A stretch of 64,000 bases of DNA. Origin: Paenibacillus herberti (GTDB lineage Bacteria > Bacillota > Bacilli > Paenibacillales > Paenibacillaceae). The translations under genes and the position numbers were made by a program. Below are positions 1-11,290 of this stretch, piece after piece (the first letter of the stretch is position 1; each line of letters begins with the position of its first letter). Under the pieces are notes generated by a model, which was not told the origin of the DNA, did no database searches, and worked only from the letters and a program-made list of their open reading frames with translations. Where the stretch lies: positions 62,001 through 126,000 of the forward strand of contig NZ_NMUQ01000004.1 in NCBI RefSeq assembly GCF_002233675.1, read 5' to 3'.

Positions 1-73
1 TCGCGCCGAAATGCCATCTGCAGTCTCCCAGTTCCCGCGGAGAATTTTGGCGCCGATGACAATTACATTGTCT

Positions 74-736
74 TCAGCTCTTCACCCAACCTTTACGATG
101 CGCAAGCACAGCCAGTTGGGTCCGATCCTCCATCTCGCATTTCATAAGCAGGTTGCTTACATGGGTTTTAACCGTTTTGATGCTAATATGAAGCTCTTCC
201 GCGATTTCTTTATTTGCTCGGCCTTCTGCGATGAGCAGCAATACTTCCTTCTCACGCTCCGTAAGTCCTTCATCGACTCCTTGAGCAGAGCGTTGACGCA
301 GTCCGCGAGTCAGCGCTTGGGAAACGTCAGTTGTCATGACCGGCATGCCGCGAAGTGCGCCCGTAAGTGAATATACCAGTTCCTCGGAACTGACCGTCTT
401 AAGTACATAACTTATAGCGCCAGCCTCCATGGCGGCGACTACCTTTTCATCCTCCAAAAAGCTTGTCAGAAGCACAATTCGGATCGAAGGGAACAGCTCC
501 ATTACCCGACGAGTTGTCTCAACGCCGTCGATGCCGGTCATGATCAAATCCATAAGCATCAGATCGGGCAGACCACCGTCCAGCCCCTTCTCCAGTACAC
601 GAAGTGCTTCCTCGCCGCTGCCAGCTTCCGCTACAACCTGGAATTTCGGCTCCAGCATTAAGTATGTTTTGAGTCCCATGCGCACCATGTCATGGTCATC
701 CACGATCATTACGCGATAAACATCCGTCCCTGTCAT
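74..736 (-). CDS. liaR: LiaR/VraR-type response regulator
   Basis: This is a 220-residue NarL/FixJ-class response regulator. The receiver domain covers about residues 8-125, with the acidic DDH pair near residue 13 and the phospho-acceptor Asp at about 63 in LMDL. A LuxR-type helix-turn-helix follows at about 155-215 (LTEREKEVLLLIAEG). It overlaps the kinase gene upstream by 4 bases (ATGA), so the two are translationally coupled. Its place behind liaF and liaS homologues supports assignment to the cell-envelope stress system that responds to lipid II-binding antibiotics. That role is known for the family; target genes such as liaIH are not in the window. Confidence 0.9.
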   Translation of the reverse strand: MTGTDVYRVMIVDDHDMVRMGLKTYLMLEPKFQVVAEAGSGEEALRVLEKGLDGGLPDLMLMDLIMTGIDGVETTRRVMELFPSIRIVLLTSFLEDEKVVAAMEAGAISYVLKTVSSEELVYSLTGALRGMPVMTTDVSQALTRGLRQRSAQGVDEGLTEREKEVLLLIAEGRANKEIAEELHISIKTVKTHVSNLLMKCEMEDRTQLAVLAHRKGWVKS

Positions 737-1770
737 GAATCCGAACGCTCCTCTACCCCATAATTGGGAAGCGACACCCGGATGCGGGTGCCTCCTCCCG
801 GCTTGCTCAAGATTGCAGCTTCTCCGCCGAGCTGCATCGCCCTCTCCTGCATCGTCGACAATCCGTATGAACCCGGCCGCACCTGATCGGCGCGGAAGCC
901 GATTCCATCATCTTGCAGCAGCAACATCAGGCTCGAGCGAGATTCGGAGAGCGTTAGCGTTACGCTGCTCGCCTGTGCATGTTTGACCACATTGGCCATG
1001 GCCTCCTGCACGATCAGAAACAGCTGATGCTCCTTCGCCTCGGATATCGATCCCTTCACTCTCCAGTCCAGCTCTCCCTGCAGCCCGTTCTGACGGCAAT
1101 AATCAGGGAACCAGCGCCCTAGCGCATCCTCAAGCGATCTACCCTCCAGCTCCAAGGGGCGCAACTGAGCAATGAGACCACGCATTTGCTTTTGAGCGAG
1201 AGAACTCATCGTAATGAGCTGCTCCATCACTTCCCCTGCTCGATCCGGACTGATCTGCAGAAGCTTTGGCAGAGAGGAGGCTGACATGTGGAAGGCAAAA
1301 AGCTGTTGGCTGACCGTGTCATGCAAATCCCTTGCCAATCTTTTGCGCTCCTCAAGCACTGCTTCTTCATTAGAAGCCGCTTGCTGCAGCACATTCATTT
1401 CATTCTGACGCTGCATTACCTGCAGCCGGCGGTCCAGCTTGCCTGCCAGCTCATTGAACTCTGCATACACCGCAGCAAGCGCATACCCCTCTTGCTCCGG
1501 CAGTCGTACGGACAAGTCGCCCTGCGACGCCTGTTTGAGTGCCAGGTGTAAGGCATCAATGCGTGACTGCTGCCTGCGGCCGACACTGTATCCGAAAACT
1601 ACGCTCGTTAACAGAAATACCAACGTACCTACCGTCCACAACTGGAGCATGGATGCTCCCGGCATGATCCTATGTTTAATTCCGTATAATATGCTCCACG
1701 GCACAACGGAGCTGATGATGAAAAACATCACCAGCTCCAGTCTGCCGCTTCGCAGAAGCTTCACCATCAT
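733..1770 (-). CDS. liaS: LiaS/VraS-type sensor histidine kinase
   Basis: This is a 345-residue membrane histidine kinase with two N-terminal transmembrane segments (about 12-30 and 45-62) and almost no extracellular loop, as in intramembrane-sensing kinases. A HAMP-like linker leads to a HisKA_3 domain with the phospho-accepting His at about residue 150 (ARDLHDTVSQQ). The ATPase domain carries the DDGIGF box near 288. It sits 10 bases behind liaF and overlaps liaR by 4 bases. In the Lia family, LiaF holds this kinase in check and it phosphorylates LiaR; here that is inferred from homology and gene order. Confidence 0.9.
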   Translation of the reverse strand: MMVKLLRSGRLELVMFFIISSVVPWSILYGIKHRIMPGASMLQLWTVGTLVFLLTSVVFGYSVGRRQQSRIDALHLALKQASQGDLSVRLPEQEGYALAAVYAEFNELAGKLDRRLQVMQRQNEMNVLQQAASNEEAVLEERKRLARDLHDTVSQQLFAFHMSASSLPKLLQISPDRAGEVMEQLITMSSLAQKQMRGLIAQLRPLELEGRSLEDALGRWFPDYCRQNGLQGELDWRVKGSISEAKEHQLFLIVQEAMANVVKHAQASSVTLTLSESRSSLMLLLQDDGIGFRADQVRPGSYGLSTMQERAMQLGGEAAILSKPGGGTRIRVSLPNYGVEERSDS

Positions 1771-1780
1771 ATCCGCTGCA

Positions 1781-2860
1781 TCACCCGACCTTTGTCACGC
1801 GTACATCTCCGATAAATGTGCTGCATACAAGCTTTATTTTTCGCTCACTGTCACGATAACCCGGGCTCGTAGTGTCCATATGGCGAAACACACCGCCCTC
1901 CGTGCGTTCCAGAACCTTGGAGTCCCCGATGAAAGCACTCGATACAACCTGTACTCCAATGTCGAGGTCCGCAGGGAGGAATACTTTCACATCTCCGATG
2001 AAGGAGCTAATTGTAATGCGGGTTTCGCCATGGCTAATATTAGCCCGGGTAAGATCCACAACCGTATCACCGATAAAATGAGAGATGTTAAGCGGTACTA
2101 GATCCCAGTAATCATGTCCGAGATGGATATCGCCAATGAAGTTGGAACGATTTTGTACATTCGCACTAGTGTTCCACCATTCCGTTCTTCCTCGACCACC
2201 CTCATCACGATGGCTTTTCGAAGCATCCTTGAGCTCTTTCTTCATCTCCTTCATACCGTGTTTAAGATCTCGCTTCATATGCTTGAGTTCTTCTTTCCAA
2301 TCCCCTGTGCCAGATGGAGAAGTGGACTCGTAAGGCTCTCTGTTGTGGTTGTGTTGTTGGGACGAATGCTCCGCATGATCCTTATCTACCGATTCGTAAT
2401 CCAGACCCTTATTTCCTGCTTCGCCCTTCTTAAGTGGATCAGGATGTAGAGGCGGTGCATGCGGCACATCCGGATCAGAGTTGTAGGAAGTCCACTCTTC
2501 ATGATTACCTCGGCGGCGATTTCGCTCACCACGAGAGAAGATCATACGAAGTCCGAACAGAATGATGACAATGGGCAGCAAATACCGGATGACGTCTCCA
2601 AAGGATAGATCTGTATAGCCTGTATTACGGGCCAGCATCACGATGGCGAACAGCGTCACTATGCCACCTGGAATTAGGCCACCGTTAAGCAACATGGACA
2701 ATCCGACGAATAGCGGCGCCAGCGGCCAGTAGTGCTGGATGAAGCCCCCAATATCGAGAGGTTCGAATCCGAATATACCTGCCATATGGAAGAGGAATAA
2801 CGCTCCTGCCCCCACCACTGCCAGCCCGAAAAGCACCTGGTTCAGTCTGCCTTGATTCAT
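1781..2860 (-). CDS. liaF: LiaF-like inhibitor of the Lia two-component system, with a long charged linker
   Basis: This is a 359-residue membrane protein. Four hydrophobic segments lie within about residues 8-108. A very charged linker (about 110-225) rich in Lys, Glu, His and Asp follows, then a C-terminal LiaF-type domain in which the motif FIGD recurs five times (FIGDIHLG, FIGDTVVD, FIGDVKVF, FIGDSKVL, FIGDVRV). It is first in the operon with liaS and liaR. LiaF homologues are usually nearer 240 residues; the extra length is the linker, which looks helical (repeated KHMKRDLKHGMKEMKKELKD-like heptads). LiaF is known as a negative regulator of LiaS. Confidence 0.85.
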   Translation of the reverse strand: MNQGRLNQVLFGLAVVGAGALFLFHMAGIFGFEPLDIGGFIQHYWPLAPLFVGLSMLLNGGLIPGGIVTLFAIVMLARNTGYTDLSFGDVIRYLLPIVIILFGLRMIFSRGERNRRRGNHEEWTSYNSDPDVPHAPPLHPDPLKKGEAGNKGLDYESVDKDHAEHSSQQHNHNREPYESTSPSGTGDWKEELKHMKRDLKHGMKEMKKELKDASKSHRDEGGRGRTEWWNTSANVQNRSNFIGDIHLGHDYWDLVPLNISHFIGDTVVDLTRANISHGETRITISSFIGDVKVFLPADLDIGVQVVSSAFIGDSKVLERTEGGVFRHMDTTSPGYRDSERKIKLVCSTFIGDVRVTKVG

Positions 2861-2894
2861 CTATGCTCACTCCTTGAACTCTCCTTGTGACTTG

Positions 2895-2926
2895 ATTATA
2901 GCGCATGCGCCATGCCTGCTCTAGGG
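2895..2926 (-). promoter_or_regulatory. Probable promoter of the liaFSR operon
   Basis: On the minus strand a perfect TATAAT -10 box (plus-strand positions 2895-2900) lies 35 bases upstream of liaF. It is immediately preceded by the palindrome GCGCATGCGC (2901-2910). The -35 region (TAGAGC at 17-base spacing) is poor, which fits an activator-dependent promoter, but no clear LiaR box was recognised. Confidence 0.5.
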
Positions 2927-3316
2927 GCTGACGGTTGATCCTGTTCTCCGCCTGCAGACCGAGTGCGTGTCTCTATATAAGTTGAGCTTAGAAATGTAAA
3001 GCGATACTCGCTGCGCGAACCGGTCCTTCTTCCGATCGCTCTTGTAGTGGGATTCCTTGATTTCTTCCTGATAAGGGGGAATCCGCCTACAAAGGCGAAC
3101 GTGTTGCTTCTCCTACTAGAATGGATAGCCTTAACGGCCTAACTCTCGTAGTTCCATCGCATACCGAACCGTCCAAAAGGACGGTAATGCCGTATTGCTC
3201 GTACAGAAGGATCGGCTCTCTCCGCCTTCCCGTTCGTTTCTTTTGTTTATCTTATATAGAAATGAAAAATCCCGTGTAAAGGCCGTTGCCCTTCACGGTA
3301 TAGTATCGATGCGGTT
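2927..3316. other. Non-coding stretch between liaF and the CRISPR array
   Basis: No credible gene was found in this stretch. It contains a 57-base segment (3001-3057) that is repeated in diverged form at 49461-49517. It also contains a short perfect hairpin, ACCGTCC-AAAA-GGACGGT (3168-3185). Apparent open frames here run into the CRISPR repeats and are not genes. Confidence 0.6.
3001..3057. repeat. Diverged intergenic repeat, copy 1
   Basis: The 57 bases align without gaps to 49461-49517 with 12 differences by eye (about 79% identity). Shared blocks include ACTCGCT, TCCTTCTTCC, ATCGCT and TTGTAGT. Both copies are intergenic. Function is unknown. Confidence 0.55.
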
Positions 3317-5079
<1,763 letters not shown>

Positions 5080-5262
5080 AGCATGCCCTGAGAGCCCTTG
5101 TCCTGCCTAGGTTTTTTACCCCAAAAGTGCGAACCTCTACAAAACCGCTCTTATTAACAAGATCAAAAAGCTTGAAATGCCCAAAATCCCTTATCCCGCT
5201 TGAAGTGCGAACCTCCCGGGGTTTTCATGTGAGCTTGGGGTTCGCACTCTACTTCGACATGA
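5080..5262 (-). promoter_or_regulatory. CRISPR leader
   Basis: This AT-richer segment adjoins the intact end of the array, opposite the degenerate repeat. It carries the motif AAGTGCGAACCTC twice (near 5126 and 5200) and an inverted copy, GGTTCGCAC (near 5239). The two latter copies enclose a spacer with CATGTGAGCTTGG and form a GTGCGAACC/GGTTCGCAC inverted repeat. From memory, similar GTGCGAACC blocks occur in I-C leaders. It should hold the array promoter and the integration signals. Confidence 0.75.
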
Positions 5263-5797
5263 CCTACTTCTAATTCCTTCCGATCCGCAATAAATAGGCC
5301 AGTTCTCTGACGCCGAGCGTGGTCGTAGACGCATCCAGCTACCAGAGCATTTCCGCTTCGCGCTATAACCCCTCGCTCCCTCGAAATGATTCGATTTTCC
5401 CATTCAAACTCATGAAATCACAAGTTTTCACCTTTAGCTGAGCGTGACATAAGAAGGGTGCGGGATCAGGTTTTATAACGAATCGTGGTGACGTTAGAAT
5501 TAAAAAACAGCACCAAATTAGCAGGAAATCGATATAAATTGAGATGCGTTTTATATACATTTAAATATAACATATATGTCACATAAAAAAGGGCATATTA
5601 AGCCCACTCATCGGCTTTAATTGGAAATAAATAGGGCGATCGTCTGACAATCCCCTTGTTTAATTACGCAAAGAGTTAAATCCATGAGAGTCTGTTGCTC
5701 TTCGAAATCAGAAACCACTATTCAACATCGCTTCTATATGTTATGTTTGTTTACATGTGAAACCAAAAGCTTGATACATGAAAGGAGTTCGGCCAAA
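5263..5797. other. Non-coding stretch beyond the CRISPR leader
   Basis: No cas2 or other cas remnant could be recognised here, although cas2 would normally sit at this position. On the minus strand near 5280-5340 a short open stretch ends in a protein-like tail (LGVRELAYLLRIGRN then stop), which might be a scrap of a lost gene. The remainder is AT-rich and holds the upstream region of the Lrp-type gene. Confidence 0.5.
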
Positions 5798-6256
5798 ATG
5801 AAGCTTCCCCATCTGGACGAGATCGATCAGGGGATCGTACAGCTGCTTCTCGAAAACGGACGGATGCCTTACGCCAGAATCGGAGAAACACTGAGCCTGT
5901 CGCGAGTAGCTATCCAGAAACGAGTGGAATCTCTGCTGGAGTGCGGCGTGCTTGAGCATTTTACAGTTCGCGTCAATGTCGCCAAGCTTGGTCGAACCAT
6001 CTCCGCCTTTTTCGAGATCCAGGTCGAGCCCCGTTTTGTTGATACAGTAGGCCAACAGCTGTCTCAGGAAGAGCAGGTAACGAATATTTATCAGATGACC
6101 GGATCAAGCACCCTTCATGTCCATACGCTCTTGCGCGATGAAGAGGAACTCGAGATGTTTCTGTACGATAAGCTCTATGTGCTGCAGGGCGTGGTCAACG
6201 TCCAGACCCAGCTCATGATCAAGAAATACAAATCGGCCAGCGGCCTGGATGTCTAG
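5798..6256 (+). CDS. Lrp/AsnC-family transcriptional regulator
   Basis: This is a 152-residue one-domain-pair regulator. An N-terminal winged helix-turn-helix (about 5-60: LDEIDQGIVQLLLENGR, then LSRVAIQKRVESLLE) is followed by an AsnC-type effector/oligomerisation domain (about 70-145). The ATG at 5798 follows an AAAGGAG site by about 10 bases. Longer in-frame starts upstream lack a ribosome site and encode unlike sequence. The effector and targets cannot be told. No amino-acid transport gene is adjacent. Confidence 0.85.
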   Translation: MKLPHLDEIDQGIVQLLLENGRMPYARIGETLSLSRVAIQKRVESLLECGVLEHFTVRVNVAKLGRTISAFFEIQVEPRFVDTVGQQLSQEEQVTNIYQMTGSSTLHVHTLLRDEEELEMFLYDKLYVLQGVVNVQTQLMIKKYKSASGLDV

Positions 6257-6351
6257 AGAGCAATTGTAGATAGCTGCGATATGACCTATACTGGGCAAGA
6301 TACCAAAGAAGCGGATGCCTAAGTCCGACCCGATTGGAGATTTTGCCTACG

Positions 6352-6693
6352 ATGTCCACCTTGCCCAATTGCCCCAAATGCAGCTCCCAATACACGTATC
6401 CGGACGGCGATCTGCTCATCTGCCCGGAATGCGCCCATGAATGGAACGAGGCTGCCTCTGCTCCAAGTGAAGAAGAGTCTCGCGTCGTAAAGGATTCCAA
6501 TGGAAACATACTTAGCGATGGAGATTCCATTACGGTTATTAAGGACCTCAAGGTCAAGGGAACATCCCTCGTCGTAAAAATCGGCACAAAAGTCAAAAAC
6601 ATCCGCCTGATCGAGGGCGATCATGACATCGACTGCAAAATCGACGGTTTTGGCGCCATGAAACTGAAGTCAGAATTCGTCAAAAAGATCTAG
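6352..6693 (+). CDS. yjdM: YjdM/PhnA-family zinc-ribbon protein
   Basis: This is a 113-residue protein. It begins with a zinc ribbon of two CxxC pairs (CPKC at about 7-10 and CPEC at about 26-29) and continues with the PhnA domain ([42 protein letters not shown]). Length and order match the YjdM family, once named alkylphosphonate uptake protein although its biochemical role is unsettled. The ATG at 6352 is preceded by GGAGA with 11 bases between. It stands alone behind the Lrp gene on the same strand, 95 bases away. Confidence 0.9.
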   Translation: MSTLPNCPKCSSQYTYPDGDLLICPECAHEWNEAASAPSEEESRVVKDSNGNILSDGDSITVIKDLKVKGTSLVVKIGTKVKNIRLIEGDHDIDCKIDGFGAMKLKSEFVKKI

Positions 6694-6744
6694 CTCCTCA
6701 AGAATAGCAAAAAAAGAAACCTTATGATTCTCAGGTTTCTCGTG

Positions 6745-6780
6745 AAGCTGAAGCCCCTCTCGTGGAGCTTCAGCTTTTTG
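6745..6780 (+). terminator. Hairpin terminator of the yjdM-like gene
   Basis: The arms are AAGCTGAAGC (6745-6754) and GCTTCAGCTT (6767-6776), followed by a T run. It overlaps the stop codon of the convergent 3D-domain gene, so the two genes share this boundary. Confidence 0.75.
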
Positions 6781-7726
6781 TTTCCTCTAATAATATACCT
6801 TTGCCAGCTTTCATCGCTTGATTCAGCCGGTTCAGCGTTTTTTGATCGAGCTTGCCATTGCCGACTTTCAGAACCTGCACAGTCACCTGCTTTTTACCCC
6901 ATTGACTATAAACTTGCTTTGTCGTGTCAAAATACAAATCGATACGATGGCCTTTTATTTTGGAGCCTGTATCGGCGACCACACTATAGCCGTAACCCGG
7001 GACGTACAAAATCGTCCCGATAGGCAGCACTCTGGTATCAGCGGCAATCGTTGATACCTGACCGCGTCTGACTTTTACGCCTGAGCGGGTAATGCCGTAC
7101 AGCCGATGACCCGGCTTTTTGCCTGTGGATTCGATGCCAGCTGTATATCCTGTTGCGAGCACCGAAATGGACTTAACCGGCTTCGTTGCCGGCTTGCTCG
7201 CCGGAGCAGGCTTGCCATTCAACGACGGATCTTCATTCGCTAATCTCTTTTCGGGAATAAAAGGCTTATCCTTCACAGCTTTCCTCACTCGTGAGACTCG
7301 CTTCAACTTCTCTGTTCCCAGTCTAGGTGGGCCGAATGAGTTGGATGCCGATTGCAGCGGCAAAAATAGGAGCGCGCTAGGCCGCGCTGCCGTTGACGTC
7401 TGCCCAACCCGCTGAAGCTCTGTCGAGAACAGAGCGGAATCAAGCTGCGATGCAGCAGCAGTACCAAGCCTGTCTGCTACTCCCTGGCCCCTTCCTGCCG
7501 GCTCCTCACTGACAGCTGGCTTTGACGCCTGGCCCGTTTCAGCTCCGGCTCCAACCGTTAGCAGTCCTGCTTCCAGGCATAGAGCAACTACGACAACAAG
7601 AGCAAGGCCATGAATGAATTTCCGATAAATGAATGTTCCATCCTGCGACAATGTCCGTTTGCCACGATCAAGCCAATATTTCATATCCGATAGTCGTTTT
7701 TGTATGTTCAATAAGCCTTTCGGCAT
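6770..7726 (-). CDS. Secreted or membrane-anchored 3D-domain protein
   Basis: This is a 318-residue protein with one N-terminal hydrophobic segment (about 38-60, signal anchor or signal peptide), a long low-complexity Ala/Pro/Lys region (about 65-190) and a C-terminal 3D domain (about 190-290). The domain carries the three conserved Asp-containing motifs ([27 protein letters not shown]). 3D domains occur in MltA/RlpA-like double-psi barrels of peptidoglycan-active proteins such as YuiC, YorM and YocH. A wall-remodelling role is inferred. GGGGAG lies 8 bases before the ATG. Confidence 0.8.
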   Translation of the reverse strand: MPKGLLNIQKRLSDMKYWLDRGKRTLSQDGTFIYRKFIHGLALVVVVALCLEAGLLTVGAGAETGQASKPAVSEEPAGRGQGVADRLGTAAASQLDSALFSTELQRVGQTSTAARPSALLFLPLQSASNSFGPPRLGTEKLKRVSRVRKAVKDKPFIPEKRLANEDPSLNGKPAPASKPATKPVKSISVLATGYTAGIESTGKKPGHRLYGITRSGVKVRRGQVSTIAADTRVLPIGTILYVPGYGYSVVADTGSKIKGHRIDLYFDTTKQVYSQWGKKQVTVQVLKVGNGKLDQKTLNRLNQAMKAGKGILLEETKS

Positions 7727-7837
7727 GAGTGCGATCTCCCCTTTTAACGGAGGTTACCCGTTGCCGGACAAACTTATTCAGTTTTTTGCAATATAAGCGA
7801 ATTCTCATTCAAGGTTTTTTTCCATAGAATAGGAGTA

Positions 7838-7872
7838 AAAAAAGCGCCCTCCTCAGCGGGAGAGCGCTTCAT
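7838..7872 (-). terminator. Terminator of thrS
   Basis: On the minus strand AAGCGCTCTCCCGC pairs with a near-complementary arm ending GGGCGCTT and is followed by seven T residues (plus-strand stem 7842-7869). It lies about 30 bases after the thrS stop. Confidence 0.8.
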
Positions 7873-7901
7873 GCCTAAACTATCTAGCCTTAACTAGTGT
7901 A

Positions 7902-9839
7902 TTAAATGGACTTGCTGCGAATCTCTTCAGCCAGCTGTTCAGCCAGCTCGGATACTGGACGAGCTCCGATGTCTCCCTCGCCGCGTTTGCGGACGGATAC
8001 GGTTCCGGCTCCCGCTTCGTTTTCGCCAACGATGAGCATATACGGAATTTTCTCGAGCTGCGCCTCGCGGATTTTGTAGCCGAGCTTCTCGTTGCGCAGA
8101 TCGACCTCAGCACGAACGCCTGCGGCGAGCAGTTGCTCTTCTACCTTACGGGCATAGTCCTCATATACTTGAGAAACTGGAATGACGCGAGCTTGCTGCG
8201 GACTCAGCCACAGTGGCAGTGCGCCAGCGAAGTTCTCCAGCAGGAACGCCGTCATGCGCTCCATCGTGCTGATGATGCCGCGGTGAATGACGACCGGACG
8301 ATGCTTTTTGCCGTCTTCGCCGACGTATTCAAGCTCAAAGCGCTCAGGCAGCAGGAAGTCCAGTTGAGCCGTTGAGAGTGTCTCTTCTTTGCCAAGCGCC
8401 GTTTTGATCTGTACGTCCAGCTTAGGGCCATAGAAGGCAGCTTCGCCTTCCGCTTCGAAGAATGGCAAGTCCAGCTCCTCGACTACTTCGCGCAGCATAC
8501 GCTGGCTCATCTCCCACATTTCGTCGTTCTGGAAGTATTTCTCCGTATCCTGTGGATCACGGTAGGACAAGCGGAAGCGATACTCCTTGATTCCAAAGTC
8601 TTCGTATACTTTGCGGATCAAGTTGACTACGCGCGCGAATTCTTCTTTGATTTGATCCGGACGGCAGAAAATATGCGCATCGTTCAGCGTCATCGCTCTT
8701 ACGCGATGCAGACCGGTCAGCGCGCCGGACATCTCGTAGCGATGCATCGTGCCAAGCTCGGCGACGCGGATCGGGAGATCACGGTAGCTGCGCATATCGC
8801 TTTTGAACACCATCATATGATGAGGGCAGTTCATCGGACGAAGTACAAGCTCCTCATTGTCCATCGTCATCTTAGGGAACATATCCTCGCTGTAGTGCTC
8901 CCAGTGGCCGCTCGTTTTGTAAAGCTCCACATTGGCAAGCACCGGCGTGTAAACATGCTGGTAGCCAAGCTGCTCTTCCAGGTCGACGATATAACGCTCC
9001 AGTGTGCGGCGTACACGTGCGCCGTTAGGCAGCCAGATCGGCAATCCCTGTCCAACTTCTTTGGAGAAGGTGAACATTTTGAGCTCCCGGCCAAGCTTGC
9101 GGTGGTCGCGCTTTTTCGCTTCCTCCAGAAAATGCAGATGCTCGTCAAGCTGAGCTTTTTTAGGGAAAGCCGTGCCGTAGATGCGTTGCAGCATCTTGTT
9201 TTTGGAATCTCCGCGCCAGTAAGCACCGGCTACGCTGAGCAGCTTAAACGCCTTGATGCGGCCAGTTGACGGTAGATGCGGGCCGCGGCACAGATCGAAA
9301 AATTCGCCTTGATCATAAATCGTGATAACGGACGACTCCGGCAGATCGCGGATCAGTTCCAGCTTGAGTGGATCTTCCAGCTCGCTGAAAATGTTGATCG
9401 CTTCTTCACGGCTCACTTCACGGCGACGAATCGGCAGATCTTGTTTGACGATGCGCTCCATTTCCTTCTCGATCTTTTCCAGATCCTCTGGTGTAAGCGA
9501 CTGCTCCATGTCCATATCATAGTAGAAGCCATCCTCAATTACCGGGCCGATGCCGAGCTTGACTGTTTTGTCGCCATAAATGCGCTTGATCGCTTGCGCC
9601 ATAAGATGAGCCGTGCTGTGGCGATACACCTCAAGACCGTCCGCAGAGTCAAGCGTAACGATTTCTACAATTGCACCTTCCGTAAGCGGCGTGTAAAGGT
9701 CAACGACTTTGCCGTCCAGCTTGCCAGCTACCGCATTTTTACGAAGACCGGAGCTGATCGAAGCGGCCACATCCTCTATAGTTGCGCCTGCTTCATAAGA
9801 ACGGGCCGCTCCGTCCGGGAGCTTAATTTCTACTGCCAT
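7902..9839 (-). CDS. thrS: Threonyl-tRNA synthetase
   Basis: This is a 645-residue class II aminoacyl-tRNA synthetase that charges tRNA-Thr. In order it has a TGS domain (about 1-63), the second additional editing-type domain, the class II catalytic core (motif 2 region with [10 protein letters not shown] and the zinc-binding Cys, then [16 protein letters not shown]) and the HGTP anticodon-binding domain at the C-terminus. The start is the ATG at 9839, preceded by GGAGGCGATT. An earlier in-frame ATG would place the ribosome site inside the gene. It is controlled by the T-box leader upstream. Confidence 0.97.
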   Translation of the reverse strand: MAVEIKLPDGAARSYEAGATIEDVAASISSGLRKNAVAGKLDGKVVDLYTPLTEGAIVEIVTLDSADGLEVYRHSTAHLMAQAIKRIYGDKTVKLGIGPVIEDGFYYDMDMEQSLTPEDLEKIEKEMERIVKQDLPIRRREVSREEAINIFSELEDPLKLELIRDLPESSVITIYDQGEFFDLCRGPHLPSTGRIKAFKLLSVAGAYWRGDSKNKMLQRIYGTAFPKKAQLDEHLHFLEEAKKRDHRKLGRELKMFTFSKEVGQGLPIWLPNGARVRRTLERYIVDLEEQLGYQHVYTPVLANVELYKTSGHWEHYSEDMFPKMTMDNEELVLRPMNCPHHMMVFKSDMRSYRDLPIRVAELGTMHRYEMSGALTGLHRVRAMTLNDAHIFCRPDQIKEEFARVVNLIRKVYEDFGIKEYRFRLSYRDPQDTEKYFQNDEMWEMSQRMLREVVEELDLPFFEAEGEAAFYGPKLDVQIKTALGKEETLSTAQLDFLLPERFELEYVGEDGKKHRPVVIHRGIISTMERMTAFLLENFAGALPLWLSPQQARVIPVSQVYEDYARKVEEQLLAAGVRAEVDLRNEKLGYKIREAQLEKIPYMLIVGENEAGAGTVSVRKRGEGDIGARPVSELAEQLAEEIRSKSI

Positions 9840-9876
9840 AATCCAATCGCCTCCATGAGTATGATCACGAGGACGC

Positions 9877-10160
9877 AAAAAAGCACTGCGTCCCGCAAAG
9901 GGACGAGTGCTGTCGATTCAGACCCGTGGTTCCACCCTCATTCAACGTCCGTGGCCGAGTGAGCCAAAAGGGACGTTCTCCTGATGTCCGCTAACGAGGA
10001 CGACTCGTCAGAATATACTTGCGGTCCGATCAGAACCGTGTTCCATCCTGCAGCTTCAAAGGGGTACAGCTATTCGCGCACACATCAGGAACTTACAGCC
10101 AAGGTTCCTGTCTCTGAGAAGGGCTGTCGAATAACGCATGTCTTTGTCAACGCTTTGTGA
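9877..10160 (-). ncRNA. T-box leader of thrS
   Basis: The minus strand carries the invariant T-box core AGGGTGGAACCACGGG (plus-strand 9923-9938). It is followed by an intrinsic terminator with arms AGCACT..GTCCC and GGGAC..AGTGCT and a T run (plus-strand 9877-9911). Upstream sequence folds as a Stem I with an AGAGACAGGAACC element and paired TATTCG/CGAATA bases. Uncharged tRNA-Thr would stabilise the antiterminator. I could not assign the specifier triplet with certainty. Confidence 0.93.
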
Positions 10161-10164
10161 TGCC

Positions 10165-10194
10165 ATTATATAAAAGAAATAGCTGACGGGTCAA
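10165..10194 (-). promoter_or_regulatory. SigA-type promoter of the thrS leader
   Basis: On the minus strand TTGACC (10189-10194) and TATAAT (10165-10170) are separated by 18 bases. The -35 box overlaps the stop codon of ytxC, so thrS has its own promoter immediately behind that gene. Confidence 0.75.
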
Positions 10195-11138
10195 GACTCG
10201 CCGCTGCCTCCTAAAACTTCTCTGCGTGGCATTTGGCAGTCACTGCAGCCGCCACATATATCAATCCGACTGTCAAAAATGGCCTGAATGGTGCGAATGA
10301 CCTGATGCTCAGGCTCTGAGGTGTGGATAAGGATCGAAGCCGGAGCTGCTGTAATTAGGTTGCTCAGCACCATATCTTCCATATTAAGCTCGGCATCAAC
10401 GAGCTCTGCAAGAGCACGCTCCTCACCCTTCATATCCAGCGGCTCGAATTGCTCATCCAGCAGTTGGATCGAACGGTCCGCACCATGCAGCACATGGACT
10501 AGGCCACGCCGATTAGGCTGAGCCGCCACAAAATATTTGAGCAAGGAGATAAACTCCTGATATTGCTTATCCATCACATATTCTTCAACAGCATATTCAG
10601 CAGCCTCCCTCAGCTCCTGCCAGTAGCTATGGAGCCGGAAGGTAAGGAAACCCTGCAAATGGAGGTGAGTGTTCTCTGTCATATAGTCGAGCAACTCAGT
10701 AGCCACTTTGATGCTTCTGCGGCTGCCGCCCTGTTCATTCGAGTATGATTCCTCCTCGGCCAAGCCCCATTGCTCTCCAGACAGTACCATGCGGCAGCAA
10801 CGCTCTATCGCCGCTTCTTCTTCGCGAGAATAGCGGAACTGCTTGCGAATGATCTGGCGAATGATGTCTGGCTCATGCTTTTCTACAATATAATCCGCAA
10901 GAATACGCGCCGCGCCCCCGTATAGCTGCTCCCCGTGCTCCGCCAGACGGAATTGGGGCAAATGCGCCGTACAACGCAAACTTTCCTCATCCGAGGACAT
11001 CGTCCAGCTCCACAACGGCATTCGTTCCAGGCCATTCTTTTGGCCCGCATCAAAAGCGCCGATTTCATTGAGCCGGCTGCACAGCGCTGCTCCGCTGTTC
11101 TCCTCTTCGTTTATGAGATCCACGACAAGCAACTCCAT
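10191..11138 (-). CDS. ytxC: YtxC-family putative sporulation protein
   Basis: This 315-residue protein resembles the YtxC family of spore-formers. It is mostly helical and soluble, with no signal or membrane segment. The C-terminus has a small Cys cluster (ICGGCSDCQ). The phrase LADYIVEKHEPDIIRQIIRK in the first third is family-like. YtxC is found next to thrS in Bacillus, and the same neighbourhood is kept here. Its molecular function is not known. The start is supported by GGGAG 11 bases upstream. Confidence 0.8.
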   Translation of the reverse strand: MELLVVDLINEEENSGAALCSRLNEIGAFDAGQKNGLERMPLWSWTMSSDEESLRCTAHLPQFRLAEHGEQLYGGAARILADYIVEKHEPDIIRQIIRKQFRYSREEEAAIERCCRMVLSGEQWGLAEEESYSNEQGGSRRSIKVATELLDYMTENTHLHLQGFLTFRLHSYWQELREAAEYAVEEYVMDKQYQEFISLLKYFVAAQPNRRGLVHVLHGADRSIQLLDEQFEPLDMKGEERALAELVDAELNMEDMVLSNLITAAPASILIHTSEPEHQVIRTIQAIFDSRIDICGGCSDCQMPRREVLGGSGES

Positions 11139-11290
11139 CGCCTTCAGCTCCCTTCATTCCTTTAGTATATGGCTGGAGCATCCGGGATATGCGGCAACGC
11201 CAGATGGCTGCTTGCTGTAGTTCAGATAAGGAAAATCGTGGTTAAGCATGAAATATCTATCCATAGGAGGATTGGATTGAAGGTTTATTC

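Noticed and set aside
5263-5797. A possible cas2 or other cas gene next to the leader
   Set aside because: No Cas protein motif or adequate reading frame is present on either strand.
5684-5797. A 38-residue N-terminal extension of the Lrp regulator
   Set aside because: The ATG at 5798 has the ribosome site, and the extra residues are unlike the family.
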